Positions 46,099 through 55,198 of a DNA stretch of 64,000 nt are shown in pieces. Position 1 is the first letter of the stretch, and each line of letters starts with the position of its first letter. The position numbers and the translations under genes are program-made. A model generated the notes under the pieces. The model was not told where the DNA came from. It did no database searches and saw nothing but the letters and a program-made list of their open reading frames with translations. Location: contig NZ_JADEWL010000001.1 of the NCBI RefSeq assembly GCF_015207665.1, positions 94,019 to 158,018 on the forward strand, in the 5' to 3' direction. Origin of the DNA: Plectonema cf. radiosum LEGE 06105. GTDB lineage: Bacteria; Cyanobacteriota; Cyanobacteriia; Cyanobacteriales; Nostocaceae.

Positions 46099-46698
46099 TC
46101 AACTATGAATCCGTGGTTCTGGATAAAGGGTTGCAAGTATTTCGCTTTCTGCAATTGACAATTCATCCAATCTCTGAATAACAATTTCACGGTCATAGTA
46201 AGTATCTGCAAGCACCCAATATATACCATAATGTCGCGCTTCTGATGCCATTAAACCTTTATAAAACTGAGCTAAATCGGGTTCGGGACAATGTATTGCT
46301 AATAATCCTAAACGTTCGTGGCTGCGAGCTTCAATTAAAGCACTAACAAGTAAGGAATCCAAAAATCTATTTGGTTCAGTAGGACGAATTTGGGCTTTTA
46401 GTTTCGCACCGTAGGGAGGTGGTGTCAGGGGACGTAAGGCAATATTCCGCTTTTCTAACCACTGATTCACTTGTTCAAAGTGTTCTAATTCTTCTTTGGC
46501 AATTTTAGTTAATTCTTTTACCATCTTCTCATTGGAAGGATAACGAAACATAAAGTTTATTGCTGCTGATGCTGCTTTACGTTCGCATTGAGAATGGTCT
46601 AATAATATTGCTTCTAAGTTCGATATTGCTAATTCTACCCAAGCTGGATTGGTTGGTTGCTTGAGGATGTTGATGGTTGGTAGTTCTGAAGTTAGCAC
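46099..46698 (-). CDS. miaE: tRNA 2-methylthio-N6-isopentenyladenosine-37 hydroxylase (MiaE)
   Basis: The 199-residue protein fits the di-iron MiaE family. Iron ligands can be placed in the helices: E37 or nearby in CERKAASAAINFMFRYPSNE, E69/H72 in KEELEHFEQVNQWL, E123/H127 in ALIEARSHERLGLLA, and E153-x-x-H156 in ASEARHYGIYWVLA. It hydroxylates the isopentenyl group on A37 of tRNA. Length is typical. The gene leads a minus-strand group with GNAT and comF. Confidence 0.92.
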   Translation of the reverse strand: MLTSELPTINILKQPTNPAWVELAISNLEAILLDHSQCERKAASAAINFMFRYPSNEKMVKELTKIAKEELEHFEQVNQWLEKRNIALRPLTPPPYGAKLKAQIRPTEPNRFLDSLLVSALIEARSHERLGLLAIHCPEPDLAQFYKGLMASEARHYGIYWVLADTYYDREIVIQRLDELSIAESEILATLYPEPRIHS

Positions 46699-47069
46699 GT
46701 TGTAAGTTATAAATTAATATACACAATATACATTTTTCTATTTTCTGAGGTAATTCCCAATGGTGATGATTATTGATAACTTTTACTTTTAATCAATAAA
46801 TTTTCCGAAATATAAATATTTATTGAGTCTATATACCGCTTATCACCCACTCTTTGCTGATTTATTCATAATTATTATACTTTTTTCGTTTTTTTAAATC
46901 GCTATTTCCTCCAAAAATGTAATTTAAATATTCAATAATATTACTCATTTCCGGAAACTTTTTTGAGAAGTTTGTAGAACTTATTAGTTTGTTATCAAAC
47001 TAATTGTGATTTGATATTTGGGCAACTAATTATCTGCTTACCCAAAATTAACTTATTGAGGGAAGATTG
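46699..47069. promoter_or_regulatory. Divergent spacer between miaE and CsgG-like gene
   Basis: About 370 bp of AT-rich sequence, presumably with both promoters. No repeat array or recognisable site was seen apart from a good GAGGGAAG ribosome binding site before the CsgG-like gene. Confidence 0.35.
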
Positions 47070-48194
47070 ATGAATTATTGTTTTGTTCGTCGCGTCACCT
47101 CGTCTATTATCGCTTCATTGTTTAGTTTAATTTTTGGAATTGGTAGTGCAAAATCTGTTGATGCTCAAGATACAAAAAGACTAAGTTTTTGCCAAGAAAA
47201 TAAGTCTTTATTTCATCTGAATCAAGGAGTAGAAAGAAAATTAACTGTAGCTGTTTTAAATTTTGAAAGTAGTAAATATACCATAAATGAATACGGGAGT
47301 AAACAATATCCAATTCAAATCACTGGACTTGGTAACATCTTAGAAAGCAAATTGGTAAAAAATAATCAATTGGCTGTTACCAAATTGGAAGAAATAAAAT
47401 CTCTTAGTTTAGAACAACTAAGGAAAATTAGAGACCAAAATGGTATAGAAGCAATAATTATTGTAACTGTAAACTCCTTTGATACCATTAAAACAAATCA
47501 AGGTGGATGGTTATTCACCAAAGAAAAAACAAATCAAGAAATTAATATAAGTTTGAATCTTCAAGTGGTAGACACCACTACAGGTGAAATCGTTTTAGAA
47601 GCTGAAGGTAATGGGGATGAAAGTGGTAATAGCTTTACTGAAGTCAAGTTACCTTTTAGTGTAGATATAACTTATGATACTGGCAAGAGATACGATTCTT
47701 ATAATACAGGATATTCTATTGTATTCAAATTCGGTGAAAGTTCTCAAACAACTACAATTTCTAAAACTACTAATAATATTCAAGAAAAGTTAGTTGTACT
47801 CGCTACAGAAAAAGCGATGAACGAGATTACTAATCAATTAAATACCCATTCAGAAGAATTAGCTTGTTTACTGAGAAAACCAACTCTAATTGCTGATGTA
47901 AACGGAAGTCAAGTTATCTTAAACAAAGGTAAATTGCATGGATATTGCAAAGAAATGATTTTCTCAATTGAACGCTCTCCACAAACAATTATAGACCCAG
48001 CAACCGGACGAATTATTAGTATGAAAACTGAGAAAGTTGGTACAATCAAACTCTCTGAAGTTGATGCACAATCTAGCCTGGGAGTAGGTATAACCGAACC
48101 TGGTAAATCTTTTCAAGTCAAGGATATAGCAAAACTTACCAATGATGCTAATTGTCCAGAACAGCAAGACGAAAATAATTCAACTGCTGCATAA
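47070..48194 (+). CDS. CsgG/HfaB-like secreted protein
   Basis: The 374-residue protein has a signal peptide (hydrophobic stretch 9-26, cut near VDAQ) and a domain resembling the curli secretion factor CsgG: KLTVAVLNFE, then ITGLGNILESKLVKNNQLAV and EAIIIVTVNSFDTI. The middle region LNLQVVDTTTGEIVLEAEGNG is also characteristic. It lacks a lipobox, so it is not an obvious lipoprotein. The last ~100 residues form a second region with VNGSQVILNKGKLHGYCKEM, which looks like a repeat-type nucleotide- or ligand-binding extension. No curlin gene is nearby, so a curli role cannot be claimed. The ATG at 47070 is preferred to an overlapping TTG. Confidence 0.75.
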   Translation: MNYCFVRRVTSSIIASLFSLIFGIGSAKSVDAQDTKRLSFCQENKSLFHLNQGVERKLTVAVLNFESSKYTINEYGSKQYPIQITGLGNILESKLVKNNQLAVTKLEEIKSLSLEQLRKIRDQNGIEAIIIVTVNSFDTIKTNQGGWLFTKEKTNQEINISLNLQVVDTTTGEIVLEAEGNGDESGNSFTEVKLPFSVDITYDTGKRYDSYNTGYSIVFKFGESSQTTTISKTTNNIQEKLVVLATEKAMNEITNQLNTHSEELACLLRKPTLIADVNGSQVILNKGKLHGYCKEMIFSIERSPQTIIDPATGRIISMKTEKVGTIKLSEVDAQSSLGVGITEPGKSFQVKDIAKLTNDANCPEQQDENNSTAA

Positions 48195-48202
48195 TGATTT
48201 AC

Positions 48203-48228
48203 AATCCCGCAAACATTTTCGCGGGATT
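48203..48228. terminator. Hairpin after CsgG-like gene
   Basis: Perfect 8-bp arms AATCCCGC and GCGGGATT surround a ten-base loop, just after the stop codon and facing the sulfiredoxin gene. The T-run is weak. Confidence 0.7.
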
Positions 48229-48250
48229 CTGTTTATAAACTTTTTCTCGC

Positions 48251-48511
48251 TTAGGCTAAATGCATTTTCAAAACACTTTTGGGAGCCTTACGTACTCTAG
48301 CTTTAATGGAATTTTTCCCCAAACGCTGGCAAGCTTCAAAACGATGACACCCGGAAAATCCATAATATTCCCCATCGACTTCTAATACGTCAATCGGTTC
48401 TTGCTGTCCAATTTCTGTGATGGATTTCATCAAGGCTTCTACTTTCTCAGCATCGTTTTTACGAGGAAGCGGGCGTTTGATCAAATTCAACGGGATTTCT
48501 TCAACTTTCAT
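48251..48511 (-). CDS. srx: Sulfiredoxin
   Basis: The 86-residue protein matches cyanobacterial sulfiredoxin, which uses ATP to reduce over-oxidised 2-Cys peroxiredoxins. The conserved catalytic motif FSGCHRFEA lies at about 53-61 in a ParB-like fold. Preceding it are IPLNLIKRPLPR and a helix AEKVEALMKSITEIGQQEPI. The length is normal for the family. It is transcribed alone, convergent with the CsgG-like gene. A general ParB/Srx-fold alternative is less likely given the catalytic Cys and the size. Confidence 0.88.
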   Translation of the reverse strand: MKVEEIPLNLIKRPLPRKNDAEKVEALMKSITEIGQQEPIDVLEVDGEYYGFSGCHRFEACQRLGKNSIKARVRKAPKSVLKMHLA

Positions 48512-48757
48512 CTTCTTTTCGTCGTCTCTAATATTTAATACTGCTTTATCTTCCTAAATTAATCATACTCATTATGAGTTTGTCTTGCAACTGTTTCTAT
48601 TCCGGTAAAGGATTATCTATGGGTTTGTGAGTAGCCGATTGGTGAAAAAATTGCTAATGCTATCATTAGGCAATTTATACACAATAGTATTAAATTGCGT
48701 CATATTTCTCAGAGGATGCTCGTACAGCACGAGTGACACCCTTAATTGTTAATTTCT

Positions 48758-50356
48758 ATGAAAATTTCCTTAGAACGTTTATCTTGTACCATAGTGACAA
48801 CTTGGTGTTTATTAGGACTGACAGGAGCATCGGTTCCCGCGACAAAGGTTTCTGATGTTGAACTAAAAATTGGGATTGTGCAGCGATTTGCGTCCCTACC
48901 GGATGATGAGTTGATATTGGAGCCGACCAAAGGTGATAAATTAAAATTGACTTTTACAGATGGTAAAAAACCGCAAACACTAGTAACTGCAAATCCGGTA
49001 AAAATACAAACAGCAATGCAGCCGCTGACACAGCCATTTCTTGATGAGCAGGTGATTTTAGGAACCTTCCGCACTTTTGAAACTGCCGAAAACAGCGCCG
49101 AAATGTGGCGTAAAAAAGGTATAGAAGTCGAAATTGCTCAGCCGGAACGTTGGCAGGTGTGGGCGAAAAGAGAAGTTTATAATACACCTTTATTGCGACG
49201 CTTGTTATTAAAAAGTGTCAACGCTGCTGGGAAAAAAACAGCATACGTTGATAGTAAAGTTTTGCGTCGGGTACCTCAAGCAAGTTGGGTAGTAAATGGA
49301 TATCGCTACAATCGAAACCAGCTGAAAATTACTAGTGATAAAAATTTAATTGGGGTAAGTGTAAACGGAAAAGCCAAAAGTAAATATCTTTATGCCGGAA
49401 AGCTACAATTACAACCAAATGCTTACGGTACATATACTTTAGTCAATGAAGTACCTTTAGAAACCTATCTACGGGGAGTGGTACCTTATGAAATTGGGGC
49501 AAACGCTCCGGAAGCAGCAATGCAAGCCCAGGCAATAATTGCTCGTACCTATGCCCTGCGTAATTTACGCAGATTTGAAATAGACCAGTATCAATTATGC
49601 GCTGATACGCACTGTCAAGTTTATTACGGACTCAAAGGAGCCACCGAGAAAACAGACAAGGCTATTTCTGCAACAAAAGGCATGGTGTTAACTTATAACA
49701 ACGAGTTAGTAGACGCGCTTTACTCTTCCACAACTGGTGGTGTAACCGCAGCTTTTAGCAGCGTGTGGGATGGAGAAAATCGTCCTTATTTAAAACCCAT
49801 AGTAGATGCACCACAGAATGTTTGGAATTTATCCGAGCAAAACTTGGCTTCAGAAAAAAACTTCCGTTTGTTTATGAGTTTGAATAAAGGATTTAACGAA
49901 AGCGAGCAACAATGGTTCCGGTGGCGTAAAGAAAGTAGTTTAGAAAATATTACCGAAGGATTGCAGAAATTTTTAAAGGTTAAAAATAGTCCCTTCGCAA
50001 AATTTCAAACAGTTAAGGATATTCAAGTAGTCGAACGCAGCCCAGGGGGAAGAATCCTTAATCTAGCCGTAAAAACTGATATTGGTACCTTTAATTTACA
50101 TAAAGACGAAGTTCGCAGCGCCTTTTTTGCACCTAGAAGCACCTTGTTTTACTTACAGCCACTCAACAAAGGCAAACCCGGAGTTTGGGGATACGCTTTC
50201 GTCGGAGGTGGATTGGGGCATGGAGTAGGCTTGAGTCAAGTTGGCGCTCAAAATCTCGCGACTCTAGGCTGGAAAAGTCCACAAATTCTCAAATTTTACT
50301 ATCCCGGTACTCAAGTTCAGATGCTTAGTGATGTTATGAAGATGGGGAATAGGTAA
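48758..50356 (+). CDS. SpoIID/LytB domain-containing protein
   Basis: The 532-residue protein begins with a signal peptide (MKISLERLSC plus hydrophobic stretch). Its SpoIID core lies at about 225-330: VPLETYLRGVVPYEIGANAP, with the catalytic Glu, AMQAQAIIARTYALRNLRR and LVDALYSSTTGGVTAAF. A segment near 100 (LGTFRTFETAENSAEMWRKK) resembles a SPOR peptidoglycan-binding repeat. SpoIID enzymes are lytic transglycosylases acting on denuded peptidoglycan; in this non-sporulating organism it would act on the septum or cell wall. The ATG at 48758 is preferred to an in-frame TTG upstream. The stop codon is followed by GGTAATG repeats. Confidence 0.9.
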   Translation: MKISLERLSCTIVTTWCLLGLTGASVPATKVSDVELKIGIVQRFASLPDDELILEPTKGDKLKLTFTDGKKPQTLVTANPVKIQTAMQPLTQPFLDEQVILGTFRTFETAENSAEMWRKKGIEVEIAQPERWQVWAKREVYNTPLLRRLLLKSVNAAGKKTAYVDSKVLRRVPQASWVVNGYRYNRNQLKITSDKNLIGVSVNGKAKSKYLYAGKLQLQPNAYGTYTLVNEVPLETYLRGVVPYEIGANAPEAAMQAQAIIARTYALRNLRRFEIDQYQLCADTHCQVYYGLKGATEKTDKAISATKGMVLTYNNELVDALYSSTTGGVTAAFSSVWDGENRPYLKPIVDAPQNVWNLSEQNLASEKNFRLFMSLNKGFNESEQQWFRWRKESSLENITEGLQKFLKVKNSPFAKFQTVKDIQVVERSPGGRILNLAVKTDIGTFNLHKDEVRSAFFAPRSTLFYLQPLNKGKPGVWGYAFVGGGLGHGVGLSQVGAQNLATLGWKSPQILKFYYPGTQVQMLSDVMKMGNR

Positions 50357-50420
50357 TGGGTAATGGGTAATTGGTAATTGGTAATAAGGAATGGGTAATG
50401 GGTAATGGGGAATGGGGAAT
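50346..50420. repeat. GGTAATG/GGGTAAT tandem heptamers
   Basis: About ten units such as GGGTAAT and TGGTAAT start at the SpoIID gene stop. A second group of TGATAAC units lies at 50562-50600. Confidence 0.85.
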
Positions 50421-50609
50421 AGGTAAGTTGTCGGGCATTTAATTTGTATTTTTCTAGCGGGCAGGCTTGCCCTCGAACAAAGTGAAGGGATGCCCGCACT
50501 ACAAAACTTTAAGAAAATTTGAATATACAAATTAAAGGCTTTTTAGCTTAATGGGTAACTGATAACTGATAATTGATAACTGATAACTGGTAACTGTCCC
50601 CTGTTAATA

Positions 50610-50658
50610 AAAAAGCAGCTACTGCAAAGGGATGATTCCCGATACGGTGCTGCTTTTT
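50610..50658 (-). terminator. Terminator of petF
   Basis: The arms AAAAAGCAGC and GCTGCTTTTT pair perfectly around a 29-base loop. In the minus direction the second arm is followed by further T residues, fitting a rho-independent terminator about 40 bp after the petF stop. Confidence 0.8.
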
Positions 50659-50697
50659 AAGAAGTAATTTACTACAAAAACAACTGTTAGATTGCTT

Positions 50698-50997
50698 TTA
50701 GTAGAGTTCTTCTTCTTTGTGAGTTTCGATGGTGCAGTCGGATGTGGGGTAAGCGACGCAAGTCAATACATATCCCGCTTCCATTTGGTCATCATCTAAG
50801 AAGGATTGGTCGGATTGATCGACGGAACCGGCTGTAATCTTACCAGCGCAGGTGGAACAAGCTCCAGCACGGCAAGAGTAAGGCAAGTCTAAACCAGCTT
50901 CTTCAGCTGCGTCTAAAATATAGGTATCATCATCAACGTCGATAGTTTGGTTCAAACCTTCGGCTTCGCTGATGAGTGTCACTTTAAATGTTGCCAT
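50698..50997 (-). CDS. petF: Photosynthetic [2Fe-2S] ferredoxin
   Basis: The 99-residue acidic ferredoxin carries electrons from photosystem I to FNR and other enzymes. The cluster motif [14 protein letters not shown] gives Cys 41, 46 and 49, and LTCVAYP gives the fourth near 79. It ends in HKEEELY, typical of PetF. The start is the ATG at 50997 ([11 protein letters not shown]), preceded by an AGAGGA ribosome binding site; the open frame extends 12 codons upstream but that part is unlikely to be translated. A perfect terminator follows the gene. Confidence 0.97.
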   Translation of the reverse strand: MATFKVTLISEAEGLNQTIDVDDDTYILDAAEEAGLDLPYSCRAGACSTCAGKITAGSVDQSDQSFLDDDQMEAGYVLTCVAYPTSDCTIETHKEEELY

Positions 50998-51504
50998 TTT
51001 GTAATCCTCTCTTTTGCAAACGGCAGTATACATCTATTAAGCAAACAGTGCGGCTGCTCCTTGATGAATAGCCGCCCTTTTTTTATTTGCTTCAATTCTG
51101 ATACTACGAGAAAAATTAGATTTTGTTACCAGTTTTTTGTCCCGATTAGTAATGAAATAAGTAGAGTCCATATAGATAAGTTTAAGTTATCTGTTTTGGC
51201 TCCTTTTCATAAGGCTATTTAAAAAATTTATAGACATTGAAAAAAATGTGATTTTGTAGATAACTAATCAAGAAGATTATTAAAATTTATGGTATATGTA
51301 AAGAATTTGCTAAAAGCTACCAGCAATAATGTATAATCATGCCGGTGGGTTGGTCGCCGGTCAATATTTCCTTAATGGTACAAACCCCGCTTATTTATCT
51401 GTGGAACCAATCTAAAATCCTCAACTTAAGCCCCACTTATTTATCTATGGGGTGAATCCAAAATCCAAAATCCAAAATTGTTTGACGGTAAAGGGTTAAT
51501 AAAA
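50998..51504. promoter_or_regulatory. Divergent spacer petF / bvdR with hairpin and tandem repeat
   Basis: A hairpin GCGGCT...AGCCGC followed by a run of T lies at 51050-51084 in the + direction, inside the petF leader. A 46-bp tandem duplication begins at 51385 and again at 51431 (CCCC-x-CTTATTTATCT-x-TGG). AATCCAA heptamers lie at 51459-51479. Confidence 0.55.
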
Positions 51505-52461
51505 GTGCGAGTAGGGTTAATTGGTACCGGCTATGCGGCAAAGTTAAGAGCGCAAGCGTTGTTAAACGATAAAAGAACTGATTTAGCAGCGGTTGTGGGA
51601 AATGTTTCTTCAAAAACAGAAGCTTTTGCTAAAGAATTTGAGTGCAAAGCAGTAAGTTCGCAAGAACTCATAGAACAAAAAGATATTGATTTAGTAGTAA
51701 TTAGCAATGTCAATTCAGAGCATGGTGCTTTAGCTCGTGCGGCTTTGGAAGCTGATAAACACGTTGTTGTGGAATATCCGATGAGTTTGGATTTAGCGGA
51801 AGCATCGGAGTTGATTAATTTAGCCAAGTCTAAAAATAAACTGCTCCATGTCGAACATATTGAACTTTTAGGTGGTTTACATAACAGCTTAGAACAGCAT
51901 TTGCATAAAGTCGGTGAAGTATTTTATGTGAGCTACAGCACAATTAAGCCCGAAAATCCAGCACCCCGCAAATGGACTTATAATCATCAACTTTTTGGCT
52001 TCCCGTTGATGGGTGCGCTTTCAAGATTACATCGATTAACAAATTTATTTGGTGAAGTTGCAACGGTTAGCTGTCATAGTCGATTTTGGAAAACACAAGC
52101 GGATTTCTACCAATCTTGTTTTTGTAATGCTCAACTCAATTTTACTAGCGGACTTTTAGCATCCGTTATATACGCCAAAGGTGAAACTATGTGGGAAGCA
52201 GAACGAAAATTTGAGGTACACGGTGAAAATGGGGGATTGATTTTTAATTCTCAACAAGGAGTTTTTATTGATGCAGAAAAATCAACTCCGATAGAAGTAG
52301 GTAGTCGTCGTGGTTTATTTGTTAAAGATACGACTATGGTTTTAGATTATCTGTTTAATGGAACTCCTTTGTATGTTACTCCAGAAGAAAGTTTGTATAC
52401 TCTCAAAGTCGCTGACGCTGCAAAACGTTCTGCTGAATTGGGAATTGCGATCGCGCTTTAG
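51505..52461 (+). CDS. bvdR: Biliverdin reductase (Gfo/Idh/MocA fold)
   Basis: The 318-residue protein has the N-terminal Rossmann motif VGLIGTGYAAKLRAQ and the cyanobacterial BvdR signature LLHVEHIELLGGLH near 120. It also has GEVFYVSYSTI, NPAPRKWTYNHQLFGFPL and VGSRRGLFVKDTTMVLDYL. These match the Synechocystis biliverdin IX-alpha reductase as I recall it. It makes bilirubin from biliverdin with NAD(P)H and influences phycobilisome pigment supply. A GTG at 51505 with AAAGGG upstream is chosen as start. An upstream TTG at 51478 lies inside a heptamer repeat and would add nine residues. A long heptamer array follows the stop. Confidence 0.85.
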   Translation: MRVGLIGTGYAAKLRAQALLNDKRTDLAAVVGNVSSKTEAFAKEFECKAVSSQELIEQKDIDLVVISNVNSEHGALARAALEADKHVVVEYPMSLDLAEASELINLAKSKNKLLHVEHIELLGGLHNSLEQHLHKVGEVFYVSYSTIKPENPAPRKWTYNHQLFGFPLMGALSRLHRLTNLFGEVATVSCHSRFWKTQADFYQSCFCNAQLNFTSGLLASVIYAKGETMWEAERKFEVHGENGGLIFNSQQGVFIDAEKSTPIEVGSRRGLFVKDTTMVLDYLFNGTPLYVTPEESLYTLKVADAAKRSAELGIAIAL

Positions 52462-52575
52462 GAAGAGTTAGGAGTTAAGAGTTAGGAGTTAGGAGTTAGG
52501 AGTTAGGAATGAGGAGTTAGGAGTTAGGAGTGAGGAGTGAGGAGTTAGGAGTTAGGAGTTAAGAGTTAGGAGTTA
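52461..52575. repeat. GAGTTAG tandem heptamer array after bvdR
   Basis: About 16 units of GAGTTAG/GAGTTAA/GAGTGAG start directly at the bvdR stop codon. Confidence 0.92.
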
Positions 52576-52703
52576 TAAATTCAAAATCATTTTATTAAGT
52601 ATTTGTCTTCATTGCCACTTCATGAAAATCCTCCATAATACTACTAAGTGAATTTATTCACTTTTGTGTTAGAAAAAAGACAATTAGTTGTGAGGAACAC
52701 GGA

Positions 52704-54563
52704 ATGAAGTCATTGTTCAGAGTAGGAGCGTTTGCAACATTCAATTTACTCTGCTGCTCAAGTATTGTTCAAGCAGTAGATGTGGGGAATAATATTAATA
52801 ATTTATCAAATAAAACATACGCTCAAAAAATAACTCCTAATAGCTTAAAAATTCAATTACAACCGACAGCGACAAATACTCAATTTGCGAATTTTCTACC
52901 AAATAATACACCATTGGTAGCGATGGTTGATACATCTTCAGTAACATGGAAGAAAGCGGGAAATTTTCAATTATTTCAAACAGCTTGGAATGGGATATCT
53001 TTTTTAATTCCACCACAATTAAAAAATGGATATGCGACAGATATTGAACCTTGGTTAGGAGAACAAGTAGCCTTTGCATTTTTACCGAAAGATGGCTCTT
53101 CTGGGGTGACGATGGAGTCAAATTTTGTTACTTTAGCTCCGGTAAAAGACGAGCAGGGTTTGCAGCCATTTTTGAGTAAATTGAAAGCGAATCAAAATTT
53201 TACCCAGCGACAGTATAAAGGAATTACCATTTTAGAAACGAAAACTAATAACTCTTCTACACAACCAAGTTTACCGAGTACAGAAAATAATTCTATACCT
53301 CCGGTTCCGAAGTCTCCGATAAATAAAGCGATTAAACCGAATGTTATTAAAAACCCAAATTTGAGAAAACAAAATAGTTTAGTAATCGGTATTTTACCGG
53401 GACATCTTGCAGTTGGTTCTTCTACAAAAGCGATTGAAAGATTAATTAATACTAGTCAGCAAAAAGCTGCCACTTTAGCTCAAAATGCTCAATTTCAGAA
53501 GACAATTAGACAACCCCAAACAGATAAACCACTGTTTGCAATGTATCAAGAACCTGTGGGTTACATTGCACTTGTAAAAGAATTAATTAAAGACCCTAGT
53601 TTAGGTTTACCTCAGTTTGATTTAGATAGTCTAATTTCATCAGAACAACTTCAACAATACCAAAGTATCGGTTCATTTTTGATACTTCAAAAAGAAGGAG
53701 TCCGTTTTCAAGTAAATACTTATCCTTCATCTACATTCAATCAAAATAATCTGAATTCTAACATTCAAACACAAAGAATATTATCTCGAATGCCAGCAGC
53801 AACATATACTGCTGTTAACGGAGAAAAGCTTAATCAAAGATGGCAAACTATAGCAAATATCCTCAGTTCGCAAAAAGAATTTGAAGCTAATTTAAAAATG
53901 TTTCGGGGATTTATCAGCAGTAATACTGGCTTAGATTTTGACAGAGATATCATCAATTGGATGGATGGTGAGTTTGCTTTTTTCATGTTTCCTACTAAAG
54001 GTGGGTTTTTTAAAACCATAAATCCGAACTTAAATATGGGTATTGGTTTAGCAGTTGAAACAAGCAATCGAACCGCAGCCGAAACAACTCTGAAAAAGTT
54101 AGGAGATTTGATTATATCTGTATCCAAGGGAGAGGTAAAAATTACCGAAACAAATATTAAAAATCAACCTATTACCAGTTGGGATATTGATGGAGATTCG
54201 GCGAAAAGCTTGCTTGCTTATAGTTGGGTAGATAACAATACTTTGATTGTGACAACGGGATATGGAGCGATTGCCGATTTAGTTCCTGAGCCTTATGTAG
54301 CATTACCTTCGACTTATAACTTTAAGTCAGCAACCGATTCTCTTCCTAATCCAAATGCAGGCTATTTCTATATGAATATGGGTTCTTTGTTGTCATGGAT
54401 TTATGGTTTTGTTCCGCCGCAATACAGCAATAATCAATATTTTAATATGTTTAAACAAGCTATTGGTTCAGTTTATAGTGTCAGCGCGACAAGTTCTTTT
54501 AATGTTGAACGAGAACAATTGGATTTATTAATTGTTTTAGCACCCGTGAGAAGTAGAATATAA
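52704..54563 (+). CDS. DUF3352 domain-containing exported protein
   Basis: The 619-residue protein begins with a signal peptide (MKSLFRVGAFATFNLLCCSS, cut near VQA). It belongs to the cyanobacterial DUF3352 family, recognised by NTPLVAMVDTS and GYATDIEPWLGEQVAFAFLP near the start. A typical ending comprises PNAGYFYMNMGSLLSW and a final strand LDLLIVLAP. A Pro/Asn-rich linker of about 45 residues lies near 190-235. It should be periplasmic or in the cell envelope. The function of the family is unknown. A GTGAGGA sequence upstream of the ATG is a plausible ribosome binding site. Confidence 0.85.
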   Translation: MKSLFRVGAFATFNLLCCSSIVQAVDVGNNINNLSNKTYAQKITPNSLKIQLQPTATNTQFANFLPNNTPLVAMVDTSSVTWKKAGNFQLFQTAWNGISFLIPPQLKNGYATDIEPWLGEQVAFAFLPKDGSSGVTMESNFVTLAPVKDEQGLQPFLSKLKANQNFTQRQYKGITILETKTNNSSTQPSLPSTENNSIPPVPKSPINKAIKPNVIKNPNLRKQNSLVIGILPGHLAVGSSTKAIERLINTSQQKAATLAQNAQFQKTIRQPQTDKPLFAMYQEPVGYIALVKELIKDPSLGLPQFDLDSLISSEQLQQYQSIGSFLILQKEGVRFQVNTYPSSTFNQNNLNSNIQTQRILSRMPAATYTAVNGEKLNQRWQTIANILSSQKEFEANLKMFRGFISSNTGLDFDRDIINWMDGEFAFFMFPTKGGFFKTINPNLNMGIGLAVETSNRTAAETTLKKLGDLIISVSKGEVKITETNIKNQPITSWDIDGDSAKSLLAYSWVDNNTLIVTTGYGAIADLVPEPYVALPSTYNFKSATDSLPNPNAGYFYMNMGSLLSWIYGFVPPQYSNNQYFNMFKQAIGSVYSVSATSSFNVEREQLDLLIVLAPVRSRI

Positions 54564-54575
54564 CGCTACTATCAT

Positions 54576-54637
54576 TCGTCGGGTTTTGATGTTAAATGTT
54601 TGTCATACACGACAATCATCGTAAAAACCCGACTTCT
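54576..54637. repeat. Hairpin element (GTCGGGTTTT family) after DUF3352 gene
   Basis: The arms CGTCGGGTTTT and AAAAACCCGACTTCT pair around a ~38-base loop. It lies just after the DUF3352 stop codon, where it may serve as terminator, and is related to 22716-22781 and 41317-41379. Confidence 0.6.
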
Positions 54638-54688
54638 CAAACCCAGTATATTAATTGTTGTTTTATAGTGTTTTTTTATAGTTTACCT

Positions 54689-54913
54689 CTATGCTACTTT
54701 AAATGACTGTCCCCATGTTTTAGGTTCTGGTAAAGGTTCACCATCAATTTTCGCTGACTCAATGAGCATTTCTAATACTTCTTGAGCATTTTTGATTGCT
54801 TCTTCGTAAGTATCACCGTGAGTATGACAAAACTCTCCCCATTCAGGGAGACTCACAATATAACAATTATCTTCGTTTGACCATTGAATAATTATTGTGT
54901 ATTGAGAATTCAT
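54689..54913 (-). CDS. HicB-family antitoxin-like protein
   Basis: The 74-residue protein has the partial RNase H-like HicB fold: YTIIIQWSNEDNCYIVSLPE, then HGDTYEEAIKNAQEVLEMLI. Such proteins normally neutralise a HicA mRNA interferase encoded next to them. Here no HicA gene is present on either side. The sequence immediately upstream is a remnant frame ending in QEEEEI that overlaps the ATG, interrupted further up by a repeat. It may be an orphan antitoxin or a stand-alone HicB-like regulator. There is no DNA-binding C-terminal domain in this short form. Confidence 0.8.
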   Translation of the reverse strand: MNSQYTIIIQWSNEDNCYIVSLPEWGEFCHTHGDTYEEAIKNAQEVLEMLIESAKIDGEPLPEPKTWGQSFKVA

Positions 54914-55185
54914 ATTTCTTCCTCTTCTTGAGATTTTTCGATTTCTTCTATTATTTGAATCGCATTATTACGGCAGAAGATTACCGATTAAAAAAAACCG
55001 CAGAGACGCAGCGTTAGCTTCGCTATACTGCGTAAACGCGCAGCGTGTCGCGACAGCGACACAAAGTGTGGTCTTGGGGGTTTCCCCCATGAACAACTTT
55101 TCAAGCTAGAGAACGCAAAGGAAAGAGGTAAAAAGAGATGAACCGCACCCTCCGGGTGAAAGGTAATCTTAGAACTCATCAGAAT
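54910..55185 (-). pseudogene. Disrupted small gene upstream of hicB, split by a repeat
   Basis: Reading leftward, a start MSSKITFHPEG is followed by repeat sequence (about 54990-55140) and then by CRNNAIQIIEEIEKSQEEEEI, whose stop overlaps the hicB start. The repeat is bounded by AAGATTACC and its exact complement GGTAATCTT. The arrangement suggests that a repeat element landed in a small gene cotranscribed with hicB. The identity of the original gene is not recognisable. An alternative is that the two ends never belonged together. Confidence 0.4.
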
Positions 55186-55198
55186 TAACTCCTAACTC

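Noticed and set aside
47070..48194. Curli secretion locus
   Set aside because: Only a CsgG-like protein is present, without a lipobox and without curlin or CsgE/F genes nearby.
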